Counted from the stretch's first letter, positions 26,532 to 35,041 are shown. The stretch: 36,928 nucleotides of DNA from Phytophthora sp. 'mugwort' (GCA_033558025.1 JAUCEF010000153.1:1-36928), one strand, 5' to 3'. Numbers and translations are program-made. Notes: generated by a model not told the origin, from the letters alone.

Positions 26532-27362
26532 ATGGGTCAAAAAATTATACCAATTAGTTTAAGATTAAATAAAAAAAAAAATTGGGATTCCCAATGGATT
26601 GTTAATAATAATGAGTATTCTAATTTATTGCATTTTGATTTAGAAATTAAAAAATATTTTCAAAATATTTTTAATTATAAAAATTTAAAATTAATAGATA
26701 TAAATATAGTAAAAACATCAAATAATATAAATATATATGTTTATATTCAAAAAAATGCAAAAAAATATTATAAATTATCTTATAATCAAATTATTAAATA
26801 TTTAAATATATATTATATTAATAATAATATTAAATTATTTATCAAAAATGTCCAATTTTTTGAATTAATTAAATTACGAAAAAATTTAAAAAGAATTTTT
26901 GATAAAATAAGAAAAAATAATCGAATTAATAAAAATGTTAAAAAAATGATTTATAATTTTAGTTATGCTTTTTATACTAAAAATATAAATATTATAACTT
27001 TTTATATTAAACAAACATTAGAAAAAAAAAAAACACATAAAAAATTTATTAATAATATTGATAATATGCTTCAAGAATTTTTTAAAATATTTTCTAATTT
27101 TATTGGTTATCGTTTACAATTTAAAGGTCGTTTAAATAAATCAAAACGTAAAAAAAAACTAATTTTTCAAAAAGGAAAAATACCATTAAATACTTTAGAA
27201 TATGATATTAAATATCATTTTAATGAATTTAAAACACCATCGGGTATTTGTAGTATTAAATTATGGATTTTTTTTAAACCACTAAAAACTACATTAAATT
27301 CTAAATTTTTAAAAAAACAAAGAATTAAAAATACTAATTATGTTATTTCCAAAAAAAACTAA
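26532..27362 (+). CDS. rps3: Ribosomal protein S3
   Basis: Small-subunit protein at the mRNA entry. The 276 residues show a conserved N-terminus (MGQKIIPISLRLNKKKNWDS; bacterial M-G-Q-K-x-x-P-x-G-x-R-L) and C-terminal domain (NFIGYRLQFKGRLNKSKRKK, about 190-209; compare G-x-x-x-x-x-x-G-R-x). The middle is a diverged, Lys/Asn/Ile-rich insertion replacing part of the KH domain, a common mitochondrial pattern. ATG at 26532, TAA at 27360-27362. The last 23 bp overlap the start of rpl16 in another frame. Confidence 0.95.
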   Translation: MGQKIIPISLRLNKKKNWDSQWIVNNNEYSNLLHFDLEIKKYFQNIFNYKNLKLIDINIVKTSNNINIYVYIQKNAKKYYKLSYNQIIKYLNIYYINNNIKLFIKNVQFFELIKLRKNLKRIFDKIRKNNRINKNVKKMIYNFSYAFYTKNINIITFYIKQTLEKKKTHKKFINNIDNMLQEFFKIFSNFIGYRLQFKGRLNKSKRKKKLIFQKGKIPLNTLEYDIKYHFNEFKTPSGICSIKLWIFFKPLKTTLNSKFLKKQRIKNTNYVISKKN

Positions 27363-27744
27363 ATATAAAAAACAATTTAAAAGTAAACTTACAGGTAAAA
27401 CAACAAAAGGTAATAATATTGTTTATGGTAAATATGCTATTAAAGTTTTAAAAGAAACACGTTTAACATCAAGACAAATAGAAGCAACTCGTCGAATAAT
27501 TATTCGAAAAATGAAACGATTAGGATTTCTTTGGATTCGTGTTTTTCCAGATACACCTGTAACAGCAAAACCTACAGAAAATCGTATGGGTAAAGGAAAA
27601 GGTGCTGTTTCTTTTTGGGTTGCTAAAGTTAAAAAAGGTCAAATTTTATATGAAATTAGCGGTATTTCATTAGAAAATGCAAAAAAAGTTTTAAAAGCGG
27701 GTTCTAATAAATTGCCGGTTAAAACAAAATTTATTTATAAATAA
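27340..27744 (+). CDS. rpl16: Ribosomal protein L16
   Basis: Large-subunit protein that helps position A-site tRNA. The 134 residues are full length. The start MLFPKKTKYKKQFKSKLTGK matches the L16 pattern M-L-x-P-K-R-T-K-x-R-K, fixing the ATG at 27340 inside the end of rps3. Further motifs: TSRQIEATRRIIIRKMKRLG (about 46-65) and ENRMGKGKGAVSFWVAKVKK (about 86-105). TAA just before trnM. Confidence 0.98.
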   Translation: MLFPKKTKYKKQFKSKLTGKTTKGNNIVYGKYAIKVLKETRLTSRQIEATRRIIIRKMKRLGFLWIRVFPDTPVTAKPTENRMGKGKGAVSFWVAKVKKGQILYEISGISLENAKKVLKAGSNKLPVKTKFIYK

Positions 27745-27746
27745 TT

Positions 27747-27820
27747 AGGCTTATAGTTTAATTGGTTAGAGCATACCGCTCATAACGGTATAGTTGTAGG
27801 TTCAAATCCTACTAGGCCTA
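27747..27820 (+). tRNA. trnM: tRNA-Met, elongator type (anticodon CAU)
   Basis: Acceptor AGGCTTA/TAGGCCT, D-loop TTGG, anticodon stem TACCG/CGGTA with loop CTCATAA, T-arm GTAGG-TTCAAAT-CCTAC, discriminator A. One of three CAU tRNAs in the window; the resemblance to elongator Met is inferred from D-arm and anticodon-stem style, and tRNA-Ile(CAU) is an alternative. Confidence 0.85.
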
Positions 27821-27841
27821 ATTAAAAAATTTTTATTTTAA

Positions 27842-28510
27842 ATGAAAAAATTAAAAAAACAAAAAACAAATAATTTATCAAATTATCAACAATTTTTAAA
27901 AAATAATTATTTAAAAAAAAAAAAATTTAAATTAAAAAATATTTTATTTGAAAATCCAATTTTATTTAATAATTTAAATTTAGAATCTTATGTAATTGAA
28001 TTTAATAATTATGAAAACATTTATTTACCTTTTACTTTAATAAAAATAGATAAAATTTCAACAATTGCTATAAAATATGAAAATATTATATTATTTAATT
28101 ATGATTTAACTTATAATATATTACATCAATTTAATAAAATAATGCTTCAAAATATTTTAATAAAAAAAAATAATTCAATAAAAGGTCGTTTACTTGGTGG
28201 AAATTGGAATAATAAAAAAATTTTTATTTCAATTTTAGGATTTATTTTTTCTATAAAACCTATTAATTTAAATAATGCTTTAAATTATAAAAAAAAATTT
28301 TATTTTAATAAATATAATAAAAAAGGTTTCTATAAAAGAAGAATTAATTCAACACGTTTAATTAATTGTTATAAATTAAAATATTTAAATTTTAAAGTTA
28401 ATAATTTAAATATATTTAAAAAATCAAAAAAAGAATTTTCAAGACTTTCTTATATTCAAACTATTATTCAAAATCAAAAAATAAAAAATAATAATTTTAA
28501 AATAAAATAA
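27842..28510 (+). CDS. Unassigned ORF (orf222), possibly ribosomal protein S1-like
   Basis: A 222-residue, strongly Lys/Asn/Ile-rich protein between trnM and atp8. The segment SIKGRLLGGNWNNKKIFISI then LGFIFSIKP (about 116-144) follows the S1 OB-fold pattern G-x-V-x-x-x-x-x-G-G-x-x-V-x-I-x-G-F-x-A-F-x-P found in mitochondrial Rps1. The C-terminal FKVNNLNIFKKSKKEFSRLS resembles the following strand in those proteins. Rps1 genes occur in jakobid and plant mitochondria. The rest is too diverged to place. ATG start, TAA stop. Its location inside a ribosomal-protein run supports a ribosomal role; otherwise it is a lineage-specific ORF. Confidence 0.45.
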   Translation: MKKLKKQKTNNLSNYQQFLKNNYLKKKKFKLKNILFENPILFNNLNLESYVIEFNNYENIYLPFTLIKIDKISTIAIKYENIILFNYDLTYNILHQFNKIMLQNILIKKNNSIKGRLLGGNWNNKKIFISILGFIFSIKPINLNNALNYKKKFYFNKYNKKGFYKRRINSTRLINCYKLKYLNFKVNNLNIFKKSKKEFSRLSYIQTIIQNQKIKNNNFKIK

Positions 28511-28571
28511 AAATAAAAGTGTTCTTTCAAGAAAAATATATGTTGAAGAAATAAAAATTTATTATAAAATT

Positions 28572-28964
28572 ATGCCACAATTCGATCAATTTTCATTTTT
28601 TAATCAAGTTTCTTGGTTTTTATTTTTTTTTTTTAATTTTTATTTTTTTATTACTTATTTTTTTTTACCTAAAATTTGTTATAATTTAAAATTTAGAAAA
28701 AAAAAAATAATTTTTGATAATAAAAAAAAAAATCAAATTAATTTTGAAAAAAATAATATTATTTATTTTTTTAATAATTCTTATAAAACTTTTTGTTTTA
28801 ATTTTGAGTTATTTATAACAAAAAAATTATCTATTTATAAAAAAAATCAAAATATTAAAATACAAAAAACTTCAATTTTTAATAAAATATTAAAACAAAA
28901 AATTAATTATATTTTAAATAAAAAATTTTTATTATTAAATAAAATTTTTATAAGAATTAATTAA
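28572..28964 (+). CDS. atp8: ATP synthase F0 subunit 8
   Basis: Small stator subunit of ATP synthase (also called ymf19 or orfB). It begins MPQFDQFSFFNQVSWFLFFF, the diagnostic M-P-Q-x-D-x-x-x-F start, followed by one hydrophobic helix (about 15-37) and a long basic, Asn/Lys/Phe-rich tail; 130 residues, within the protist range. ATG at 28572, TAA. It sits between orf222 and trnK in the ribosomal-protein run. Confidence 0.93.
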   Translation: MPQFDQFSFFNQVSWFLFFFFNFYFFITYFFLPKICYNLKFRKKKIIFDNKKKNQINFEKNNIIYFFNNSYKTFCFNFELFITKKLSIYKKNQNIKIQKTSIFNKILKQKINYILNKKFLLLNKIFIRIN

Positions 28965-28974
28965 TTTTTTAAAT

Positions 28975-29047
28975 AAGTGTATAGCTCAGCTGGTAGAGCA
29001 CCGGACTTTTAATCTGATGGTCTTGGGTTCAAATCCCAATACACTTA
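28975..29047 (+). tRNA. trnK: tRNA-Lys (anticodon UUU)
   Basis: Acceptor AAGTGTA/TACACTT, anticodon loop CTTTTAA, T-arm TTGGG-TTCAAAT-CCCAA, discriminator A. Two bases before trnA. Confidence 0.93.
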
Positions 29048-29049
29048 TT

Positions 29050-29122
29050 GGGGATATATTTCAACTGGTAGAAAGTATGTTTTGCAAATATAATGTTATC
29101 GGTTCGAATCCGATTATCTCCA
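29050..29122 (+). tRNA. trnA: tRNA-Ala (anticodon UGC)
   Basis: Acceptor GGGGATA/TATCTCC, anticodon stem TATGT/ATATA with loop TTTGCAA, T-arm TCGG-TTCGAAT-CCGA, discriminator A. The G3-U70 pair that marks alanine tRNAs is present in the acceptor stem. Confidence 0.9.
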
Positions 29123-29148
29123 TATTTATCTTTCTTAAATATAATTTT

Positions 29149-29448
29149 ATGCAAAAAAAAATTAAAAAAAATATTAAACAACGTAATTTATTTAAAAATT
29201 TTGAAAAAAATAGATTAACTTTAAAAATTCTTTCAAAAAATTTAAATATTGAAAAAAATTTAAGATGGAAATTACAACAAAAGTGGTTTTTTTTCCATCA
29301 AAATTCATCAATTACTAGAATTAAAAATGTGTGTGTTTTAACTGGACGTTCTAAAAGTATTTATCGTTTATTTAAAATATCCAGAATCCAATTACGTAAA
29401 TTAGCATCAAAAGGGTTTTTACCCGGTATTTCTAAATATAGTTGGTAA
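29149..29448 (+). CDS. rps14: Ribosomal protein S14
   Basis: Small-subunit head protein. From the ATG at 29149 (MQKKIKKNIKQRNLFKNFEK) it has 99 residues, the family length; the frame open back to 29017 runs through trnK/trnA and is not coding. C-terminal signature: VCVLTGRSKSIYRLFKISRI, then QLRKLASKGFLPGISKYSW (compare C-x-x-T-G-R-x-x-x-x-x-x-x-x-x-x-S-R and the K-x-S-W end). TAA stop. Followed by rps8 7 bp later, the spc-operon order. Confidence 0.97.
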   Translation: MQKKIKKNIKQRNLFKNFEKNRLTLKILSKNLNIEKNLRWKLQQKWFFFHQNSSITRIKNVCVLTGRSKSIYRLFKISRIQLRKLASKGFLPGISKYSW

Positions 29449-29455
29449 TTTAATT

Positions 29456-29836
29456 ATGATTATAACAGATACTCTTTCCAATTTATTTTCAAAAATAAAA
29501 AATGGTTATTTAGTAAAAAAATCAAAAATAGTACAACAAAAATCAAAACAAAGTATAAATATTTTAAATATCTTAATTAAAGAAGGTTTTATAAAAAGTT
29601 ATAAGATAAATTCCAAAAATCAATTAGAGATTTATTTAAAATATAGAAAAAATAAAGCAGTTATTACTGAAATAAAACGTTTATCAAAACCGGGAAAACG
29701 TTTATATATTGCTAATAAGGATTTATATAAAAAAAAAACAGGATTTTATATTCTTTCAACATCTATTGGTATTTTAACAGATTTACAAGCTAAAAAATTA
29801 AATGTTGGTGGTGAATTGATTTGTAAAATTATTTAA
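29456..29836 (+). CDS. rps8: Ribosomal protein S8
   Basis: Central-domain protein of the small subunit. The 126 residues are full length: TDTLSNLFSKIKNGYLVKKS at the start (compare D-x-L-x-x-x-x-N-x), EIKRLSKPGKRLYIANKDL (compare I-x-R-x-S-K-P-G-x-R-x-Y) and the C-terminal ILSTSIGILTDLQAKKLNVG-GELICKII. ATG at 29456; 6 bp to rpl6. Confidence 0.97.
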   Translation: MIITDTLSNLFSKIKNGYLVKKSKIVQQKSKQSINILNILIKEGFIKSYKINSKNQLEIYLKYRKNKAVITEIKRLSKPGKRLYIANKDLYKKKTGFYILSTSIGILTDLQAKKLNVGGELICKII

Positions 29837-29842
29837 AAAATT

Positions 29843-30448
29843 ATGATAAAAATAATAAAAAAAAATGTTAAATTAAAAAATAAAAATTTTTTTAAAAGTT
29901 CTTTAGGAAATATTAATTTATTTTTTATTGATAAAACTTTTATTTTTCCAACAGATTTAAAAATTTATAGTAATAATAAAATAATTTTTTTTGAAACATC
30001 TTTAGGTTTATTATCTTTAACAATAATTAATGATTTATATTTTTTTATAAAAAAAAATAAATTATTAATTATTGTTAATAAAAATAAAAAAAAAAAAAGT
30101 ATTTTAAATTTATACAATAAATTAATAAAAATAAAAATAAAAGGTGTTTTACAAGGTTTTAAAATTAATTTAATATTAAAAGGTATAGGTTTTAAAGCTT
30201 TTATTGAAAATAATACTTTAATTTTAAAATTAGGTTTTAGTCATAATATTAGAATTCCAATTCCATTAAATATTGAAATTATTAATCAAACAAATACTTT
30301 AATTTTTAGTAGTATCGATTATATTTTTTTACATCAATTTGTACATTATATTAAAAATCATAAAAAACCTGAACCATATAAAGGAAAAGGTTTATTATTA
30401 AAAAATGAAAAAATTTTACAAAAAGAGGGAAAAAAAAGTAAAAAATAA
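29843..30448 (+). CDS. rpl6: Ribosomal protein L6
   Basis: Large-subunit protein near the factor-binding site. The 201 residues are diverged in the first half but the second half carries GFKINLILKGIGFKAFIENN (about 105-124), FSHNIRIPIPLNIEI (about 132-146) and the conserved C-terminal HKKPEPYKGKGLLLKNEKIL. ATG at 29843, TAA. Standard rps8-rpl6 order, 6 bp gaps on both sides. Confidence 0.95.
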   Translation: MIKIIKKNVKLKNKNFFKSSLGNINLFFIDKTFIFPTDLKIYSNNKIIFFETSLGLLSLTIINDLYFFIKKNKLLIIVNKNKKKKSILNLYNKLIKIKIKGVLQGFKINLILKGIGFKAFIENNTLILKLGFSHNIRIPIPLNIEIINQTNTLIFSSIDYIFLHQFVHYIKNHKKPEPYKGKGLLLKNEKILQKEGKKSKK

Positions 30449-30454
30449 TTAAAT

Positions 30455-31048
30455 ATGATACAAAAAAAAAAAAAAAAACATAATAATATTTTATTAAATT
30501 TATTATTTAAATCAAAAAATATGTATGGAGAATCTTTAATAGATACAAATAAAGAATTATTATCTTTTATATTTGGAAGTAGACATGATTATACTATAAT
30601 TAATTTAAAAAATGTTTCATTTTTTTTAAAACGTATATTTAATTTAACTAAAATTATATTAAAAAAAAATGAAAAAATTTTAATAATAGGGAATGATAAT
30701 GAAATTAAATTTTTATTAACTACATCTTTTATAAAAAAAAATCCAAATATCATTTTTTTTACAAAAGAATGGGTAAATGGTTTAATTACTAATAAAATTA
30801 TGAATACAACATTTAATAAGATAATTAATTATTTATTAAAAGAAAATGAAATTAAATTAATTTTAGTTATAAAAAGTTCTGTAAAAGATACTTTTTTAAA
30901 TCAAGAACTTTCTGTTTTAAAAATTCCTACTATTTCATTAGTAAATACAAGTCAAACTATACAAAATATTAATTATCCTGTAGTAATGAATTCTAAAAAT
31001 ATTCAATCAATATATACTTTAATGTATTTATTACGTAAAATATTTTAA
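30455..31048 (+). CDS. rps2: Ribosomal protein S2
   Basis: Small-subunit protein at the mRNA exit side. The 197 residues are short for S2 but continuous: GSRHDYTIINLKNVSFFLKR (about 42-61; compare G-x-R-x-x-x-x-I-I-D-L-x-x-T), a strand ILIIGN, IIFFTKEWVNGLITN (compare W-x-x-G-x-L-T-N), LILVIKSSVKDTFLNQELSV and the C-terminal KIPTISLVNTSQTIQNINYP (compare I-P-x-I-x-x-V-D-T-N-x-x-P-x-x-I-x-Y-P-I). It opens with a poly-Lys tract encoded by a long A run, a likely slippage site. ATG at 30455. Confidence 0.93.
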   Translation: MIQKKKKKHNNILLNLLFKSKNMYGESLIDTNKELLSFIFGSRHDYTIINLKNVSFFLKRIFNLTKIILKKNEKILIIGNDNEIKFLLTTSFIKKNPNIIFFTKEWVNGLITNKIMNTTFNKIINYLLKENEIKLILVIKSSVKDTFLNQELSVLKIPTISLVNTSQTIQNINYPVVMNSKNIQSIYTLMYLLRKIF

Positions 31049-31056
31049 TAAATAAG

Positions 31057-31518
31057 ATGAATAAATTAAGACCGAGAAATAAAATATGTTTTCAAAATAA
31101 TAGGAACATACATAAAAATTTAAACTTATTAAAATTAAAATCAAAAAAATGGAATTTATTTAAAAAAAAATTAAGATATCGAAAAGAAATAAAACCTGAA
31201 AAACGTAAAAAATTTTTTCAAAAAAGATTATTTGAAAAACAACAATTTCGGAATTTTTATGGATGTATTCATGAATATCAATTAAAAAATTTATTTCAAA
31301 AATTATTAAAAAAAGATAATAAAATAAATATCTTTAAAAAATTTGTAATTTTATTAGAAAGTCGCTTAGATATAAATCTTGTAAGATTAAAATTAGTTAA
31401 AACTATTTTTCAAGCAAAACAATTAATTAATCATAAAAAAATTAAGGTTAATAATAAAATTATAAGTAAATCTAATTTTATATTACATAAAGGTGATATT
31501 ATTCATATTATTAAATAA
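31057..31518 (+). CDS. rps4: Ribosomal protein S4, N-terminal part with the S4 RNA-binding domain
   Basis: Early 16S rRNA-binding protein of the small subunit. These 153 residues contain the start of S4 (MNKLRPRNKICFQNNRNI), KQQFRNFYGCIHEYQLKNLF (about 61-80; compare E-K-Q-K-x-R-x-x-Y-G) and the S4 domain ESRLDINLVRLKLVKTIFQA (101-120), QLINHKKIKVNNKIISKSN and GDIIHIIK at the end. It then stops with TAA. The usual C-terminal stretch of S4 (about 45 residues after GDxI-x-V) is missing here but appears at the end of the next ORF, which starts 2 bp later in another frame. The gene is therefore best read as the first half of a split rps4. If the downstream half is not used, this would be a truncated S4. 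Confidence 0.9.
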   Translation: MNKLRPRNKICFQNNRNIHKNLNLLKLKSKKWNLFKKKLRYRKEIKPEKRKKFFQKRLFEKQQFRNFYGCIHEYQLKNLFQKLLKKDNKINIFKKFVILLESRLDINLVRLKLVKTIFQAKQLINHKKIKVNNKIISKSNFILHKGDIIHIIK

Positions 31519-31520
31519 AT

Positions 31521-32273
31521 ATGCAAAAGGATAATAAAAATTTTCAAAGAAATAAAAATTCTCAAAAAAACGAGGGTTTTCAAAAAAATAGAAATTCTCA
31601 AAAAAACGAAGGTTTTCAAAAAAATAGAAATTTTCAAAAAAATAAAAATTCTCAAAAAAACGAAGATTTTCAAAGAACTAGAAATTTTCAAAAAAACGAA
31701 GATTTTCAAAGAACTAGAAATTTTCAAAAAAATGAAGGTTTTCAAAGAACTAGAAATTTTCAAAAAAATGAAGGTTTTCAAAAAAATAGAAATTTTCAAA
31801 AAAATGAAGGTTTTCAAAAAAATAGAAATTTTCAAAAAAATGAAGGTTTTCAAAAAAATAGAAATTTTCAAAAAAATAGAAATTTTCAAAAAAATGAAGG
31901 TTTTCAAAAAAATAGAAATTTTCAAAAAAATGAAGGTTTTCAAAGAACTAGAAATTTTCAAAAAAATAATAGTTTGAAAGGAGATAAAAAATTTTATAAA
32001 CAGCATTTTAATCAAGAAAAGAATAAATATTCTTCTTCTTATAAACGTTATAATAAATATCCTTATCAAAAAAATAACAAATATTCTTATAAAAATAATA
32101 TTTATTATATTTTAGGTGAAAAAAAACCATCAAAACCTTTAATAACTTCTTATTTACATAGAAATAAAAAAATAAAAACAGGTATGTTTTTTAAAGAACC
32201 TTCTTATAAAACAATTTTATATCCTTTTCATTTAAATTTAAAATTAATTAATGAATATTTGAAAAAAAAATAA
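31521..32273 (+). CDS. Hexapeptide-repeat ORF ending in the S4 C-terminus (probable second half of split rps4)
   Basis: A 250-residue basic protein. Residues 8-151 are 24 hexapeptides of the form [F/S]-Q-[K/R]-[N/T]-x-[G/N/D], mostly alternating FQKNEG and FQKNRN. A Lys/Tyr/Asn-rich linker follows (152-195). Residues 203-250 (KPSKPLITSYLHRNKKIKTG, then MFFKEPSYKT and LNLKLINEYLKKK) match the pattern of the S4 C-terminus: P-x-[WY]-L, then G-x-F-x-x-x-P, then L-I-x-E-[FLY]-Y. The frame differs by one from the upstream S4 ORF and the ATG is 2 bp after its stop. I read this as the separated S4 C-terminal half with an expanded repeat at its N-terminus. A frameshift joining both ORFs is the alternative. 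It is less likely to be an unrelated protein. Confidence 0.6.
   Translation: MQKDNKNFQRNKNSQKNEGFQKNRNSQKNEGFQKNRNFQKNKNSQKNEDFQRTRNFQKNEDFQRTRNFQKNEGFQRTRNFQKNEGFQKNRNFQKNEGFQKNRNFQKNEGFQKNRNFQKNRNFQKNEGFQKNRNFQKNEGFQRTRNFQKNNSLKGDKKFYKQHFNQEKNKYSSSYKRYNKYPYQKNNKYSYKNNIYYILGEKKPSKPLITSYLHRNKKIKTGMFFKEPSYKTILYPFHLNLKLINEYLKKK
31542..31973 (+). repeat. 18-bp coding tandem repeat (24 units)
   Basis: Units of 18 bp with core TTTTCAAAAAAAT(A/G) encode the hexapeptides of the rps4-associated ORF, often paired into 36-bp dimers. The 5' units vary more (TCTCAAAAAAACGA, AACTAGAAA variants) and the 3' units are nearly uniform, as expected for recent expansion toward the 3' side. Because 18 is a multiple of three, all frames stay open across it and false ORFs appear on both strands. 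Confidence 0.95.
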
Positions 32274-32277
32274 AAAT

Positions 32278-32299
32278 TTAAACCATTTATATGGTTTAA
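32278..32299 (+). terminator. Hairpin between rps4 and rnl
   Basis: A perfect 9-bp stem TTAAACCAT/ATGGTTTAA with loop TTAT begins 4 bp after the stop of the repeat ORF and ends at the start of the large rRNA. It is placed to separate the ribosomal-protein mRNA from the rRNA precursor. Confidence 0.5.
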
Positions 32300-33897
32300 G
32301 TATAAATAATAATAAAAGCATTAAGTGGATGCCTTGGCATTAATTTGATTTTTAGGACGTAAAAAATGCGAAAAGTTTTATTAAATAATATTTTATTTTG
32401 AAATAAAAATTTCCTAAAGAAAACTTTTTTTTTGTGAAAATTTTAAAAACAGTGAATTGAAATATCTAAGTAACTGTTAAAAAAATCAAACGAGATTCCG
32501 TTAGTAATGACGAGTGAAAATGGAAATTAGGTTTATAAAAATAAAAAAATATTTGAAAAATTTTGAAAAATTTACTTAAAAAGGTGAAAGTCCTGTAGAA
32601 TAATAATTGTTTTTATAATAGTAAAAAGGGTTATGTGTAAGCCTTTTTGAATATTGGGGAACCACCCTCAAAACCTTTTAAAAATTAATGATCGATAGTG
32701 GACAAGTACTGTAAAGGAAAGGTGAAAAAGAACTTTTGAGTTTGAAATAATTCTGAAACTTAATGTTAACAATCAATTGAAACTTTTTTAAAAAGTAACA
32801 GTGTACCTTTTGCATAATGGGCCAGCAAGTTTATTTTTATAGCAAGCTTAATTTAATAAAGTAGGCGTAGATAAATCAAGTTTTAAAAAGCTTTTTAGTT
32901 ATATAAATAAGACCCGAAACTGAGTGATCTAACCATGAACAGATTGAAAAATAGGTAAAACTATTTGAAGGATCGAACTCACATATGTGGCAAAATATGG
33001 AGATGATTTGTGGTTAGGAGTGAAAGGCTAATCAAACTCAGAGATAGCTGGTTTTCCGCGAAATCTATTGAAGTAGAGCATTTAAAATCTTTTTTTGGGG
33101 TAGAGCACTCATTGAGCTAGGGGGTGTAAAAACTTACTGAATTCTTGGAAACTCCGAATACAAAAAAAAGTAATTTAAATAGACAGACATTAGGCGCTAA
33201 GGTCTTTTGTCAAAAGGGAAACAGCCCAGATTGATCGCTAAGGTCTCTAAATAATATTCTAAGTGAAAAAGGAAGTGAAAAAATGATTACAACCCATAGG
33301 TAGGCTTGGAAGCAGCCATCCTTTAAAGAAAGCGTAATAGCTCATTGGTCTAGTTTTTTTGCGCCTAAAATGTATCGAGACTTAAGAAATTTACCGAAGC
33401 GGCAAGTTTTATTTTTAATAAAACGGTAGCGGAACATTCTGTATGTTAATAAAGATATATTGTGAAATATGTTGAAGATATCAGAAAAGAAAATGCTGGC
33501 ATTAGTAACAAAAAATAACGAATATAAATCGTTATCACCGTAAATCCAAGGGTTTCTATGTTAAGATGTATTACATAGAGTGAAACGGCCCCTAAGAAAG
33601 ATTTGACGAAAGCAGATTTTGATGGGATAATTTTTAAATTAAATTTTTTTAAAAAAGTGACAAAAATTTTTAATTTTTCAGGAAATAGCTTTTTTAATTA
33701 AAAACCGTACCCTAAACCGACACAGGTGGATAGGTCGAGTAGACTAAGGTGAATGAGAGAACTATATTGAAGGAACTCGGCAAAATGACTTTGTAACTTC
33801 GGGATAAAAAGTACCTAATTATTTTTAATAATTAGGTGTCACAAAATAGGGGGTTGCGACTGTTTAATAAAAACTTAGGACTCTGCTAAATGGTAAC

Positions 33898-33935
<38 letters not shown>

Positions 33936-33993
33936 ATTAAAAGGAAATGTTTGCGCATTAAATGGAAGTCCCAGTAAACGGCGGCCGTAACTC

Positions 33994-34050
<57 letters not shown>

Positions 34051-34486
34051 TGTAACGACATCCCCGCTGTCTCCAATATAGACTCAGTGAATTTGAATTA
34101 TCCGTGAAGATGCGGATTTTCTATAGTTAGACGGAAAGACCCCGTGAACCTTTACTACATCTTTATATTGTTATTTTATCTAATATGTGTAGTATAAGTG
34201 GTAATCTTTTAAACCTTTACGCTAGTAAATTGTATAGATATTCTTGAAATACCACTCTTATTAAAATAAATAACTAATATTTTTTAAATAGACATTGTAT
34301 GGTTGGTAGTTTGACTGGGGCGGTCACCTCCTAAAGAGTAACGGAGGTGTACAAAGGTAAGCTCAAATTGGATAATATTATCAATTGTAGAGCATAATGG
34401 TAAAAGCTTGCTTGACTGTAAGATAGACATATCAAACAGGGACGAAAGTCGGTCATAGTGATCCGATAATTCTTTGTGGAAAGATT

Positions 34487-34529
<43 letters not shown>

Positions 34530-34607
34530 GACTCCTAAGAGCTCCTATCGACGGAGTCGTTTGGCACCTCGATGTCGACTCATCACATCCTGGAGCTGAA
34601 GAAGGTT

Positions 34608-34647
<40 letters not shown>

Positions 34648-34940
34648 TTGGGTTTAGAACGTCGTGAGACAGTTTGGTTCCTATCTTCTATAGATATTTT
34701 GAAAAATGCAAGAATCTAACTCTAGTACGAGAGGACCGAGAAGGGTAAATCTCTGGTGTATCGGTTGTTGAGAGGCATAGCCGAGTAGCTAAATTTATTT
34801 TGGATAATTACTGAAAGCATCTAAGTAAGAAACCATTCTTAAAAATTTTTCATATAAAAACTGTAAAAGATGATTACATTAATAGGTTTTAAGTATAAGT
34901 ATTGTAAAATATTTAGCTTAAAAATACTAAAAGTTTTAAA
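32300..34940 (+). rRNA. rnl: Mitochondrial large-subunit ribosomal RNA
   Basis: A bacterial-type 23S-like rRNA of about 2.64 kb. The 5' end is recognisable as AGTGGATGCCTTGGCATT (32325-32342), and further landmarks are: AGTAATGACGAGTGAAAATG near 32502; GATAGCTGGTTTTCCGCGAA near 33043; the domain IV block GGCGGCCGTAACTCTGACGG (33979-33998) with CCTAAGGTAGCGAAATTCCT; the peptidyl-transferase loop GACGGAAAGACCCCGTGAAC (34130-34149); GATGTCGACTCATCACATCC (34571-34590); GTGGTACGTGAGTTGGGTTT (34638-34657); and the sarcin-ricin loop AGTACGAGAGGACC (34723-34736). No intron interrupts these sites. Ends are estimated from homology and are uncertain by some tens of bases. rns is not in the window. Confidence 0.97.
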
Positions 34941-34957
34941 AATTAAAATATAATTAT

Positions 34958-35029
34958 TTCTTTGTAGCTCAACGGTAGAGCAAATGGCTGTTAACCATTA
35001 GGTTGTAGGTTCAAATCCTATCAAAGAAG
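34958..35029 (+). tRNA. trnN: tRNA-Asn (anticodon GUU)
   Basis: Acceptor TTCTTTG/CAAAGAA, anticodon stem ATGG/CCAT with loop CTGTTAA, T-arm GTAGG-TTCAAAT-CCTAT, discriminator G. First tRNA after rnl. Confidence 0.94.
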
Positions 35030-35041
35030 TTTTATATTTTA

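Noticed and set aside
31542..31973. Regular repeat as a CRISPR array
   Set aside because: There are no unique spacers; repeats are contiguous, of period 18 and in frame with a protein.
31732..31977. 81-codon plus-strand ORF inside the repeat ORF
   Set aside because: Alternate-frame shadow of the same 18-bp repeat.
31503..32069. 188-codon minus-strand ORF rich in Phe/Leu/Ile/Lys across the repeat
   Set aside because: It is the antisense of the 18-bp coding repeat; a multiple-of-three repeat without stops stays open in every frame. No gene-like start or conservation.
32300..34940. Group I or II intron or homing endonuclease in rnl
   Set aside because: The conserved domain IV-VI blocks are contiguous and no LAGLIDADG or GIY-YIG reading frame is present.
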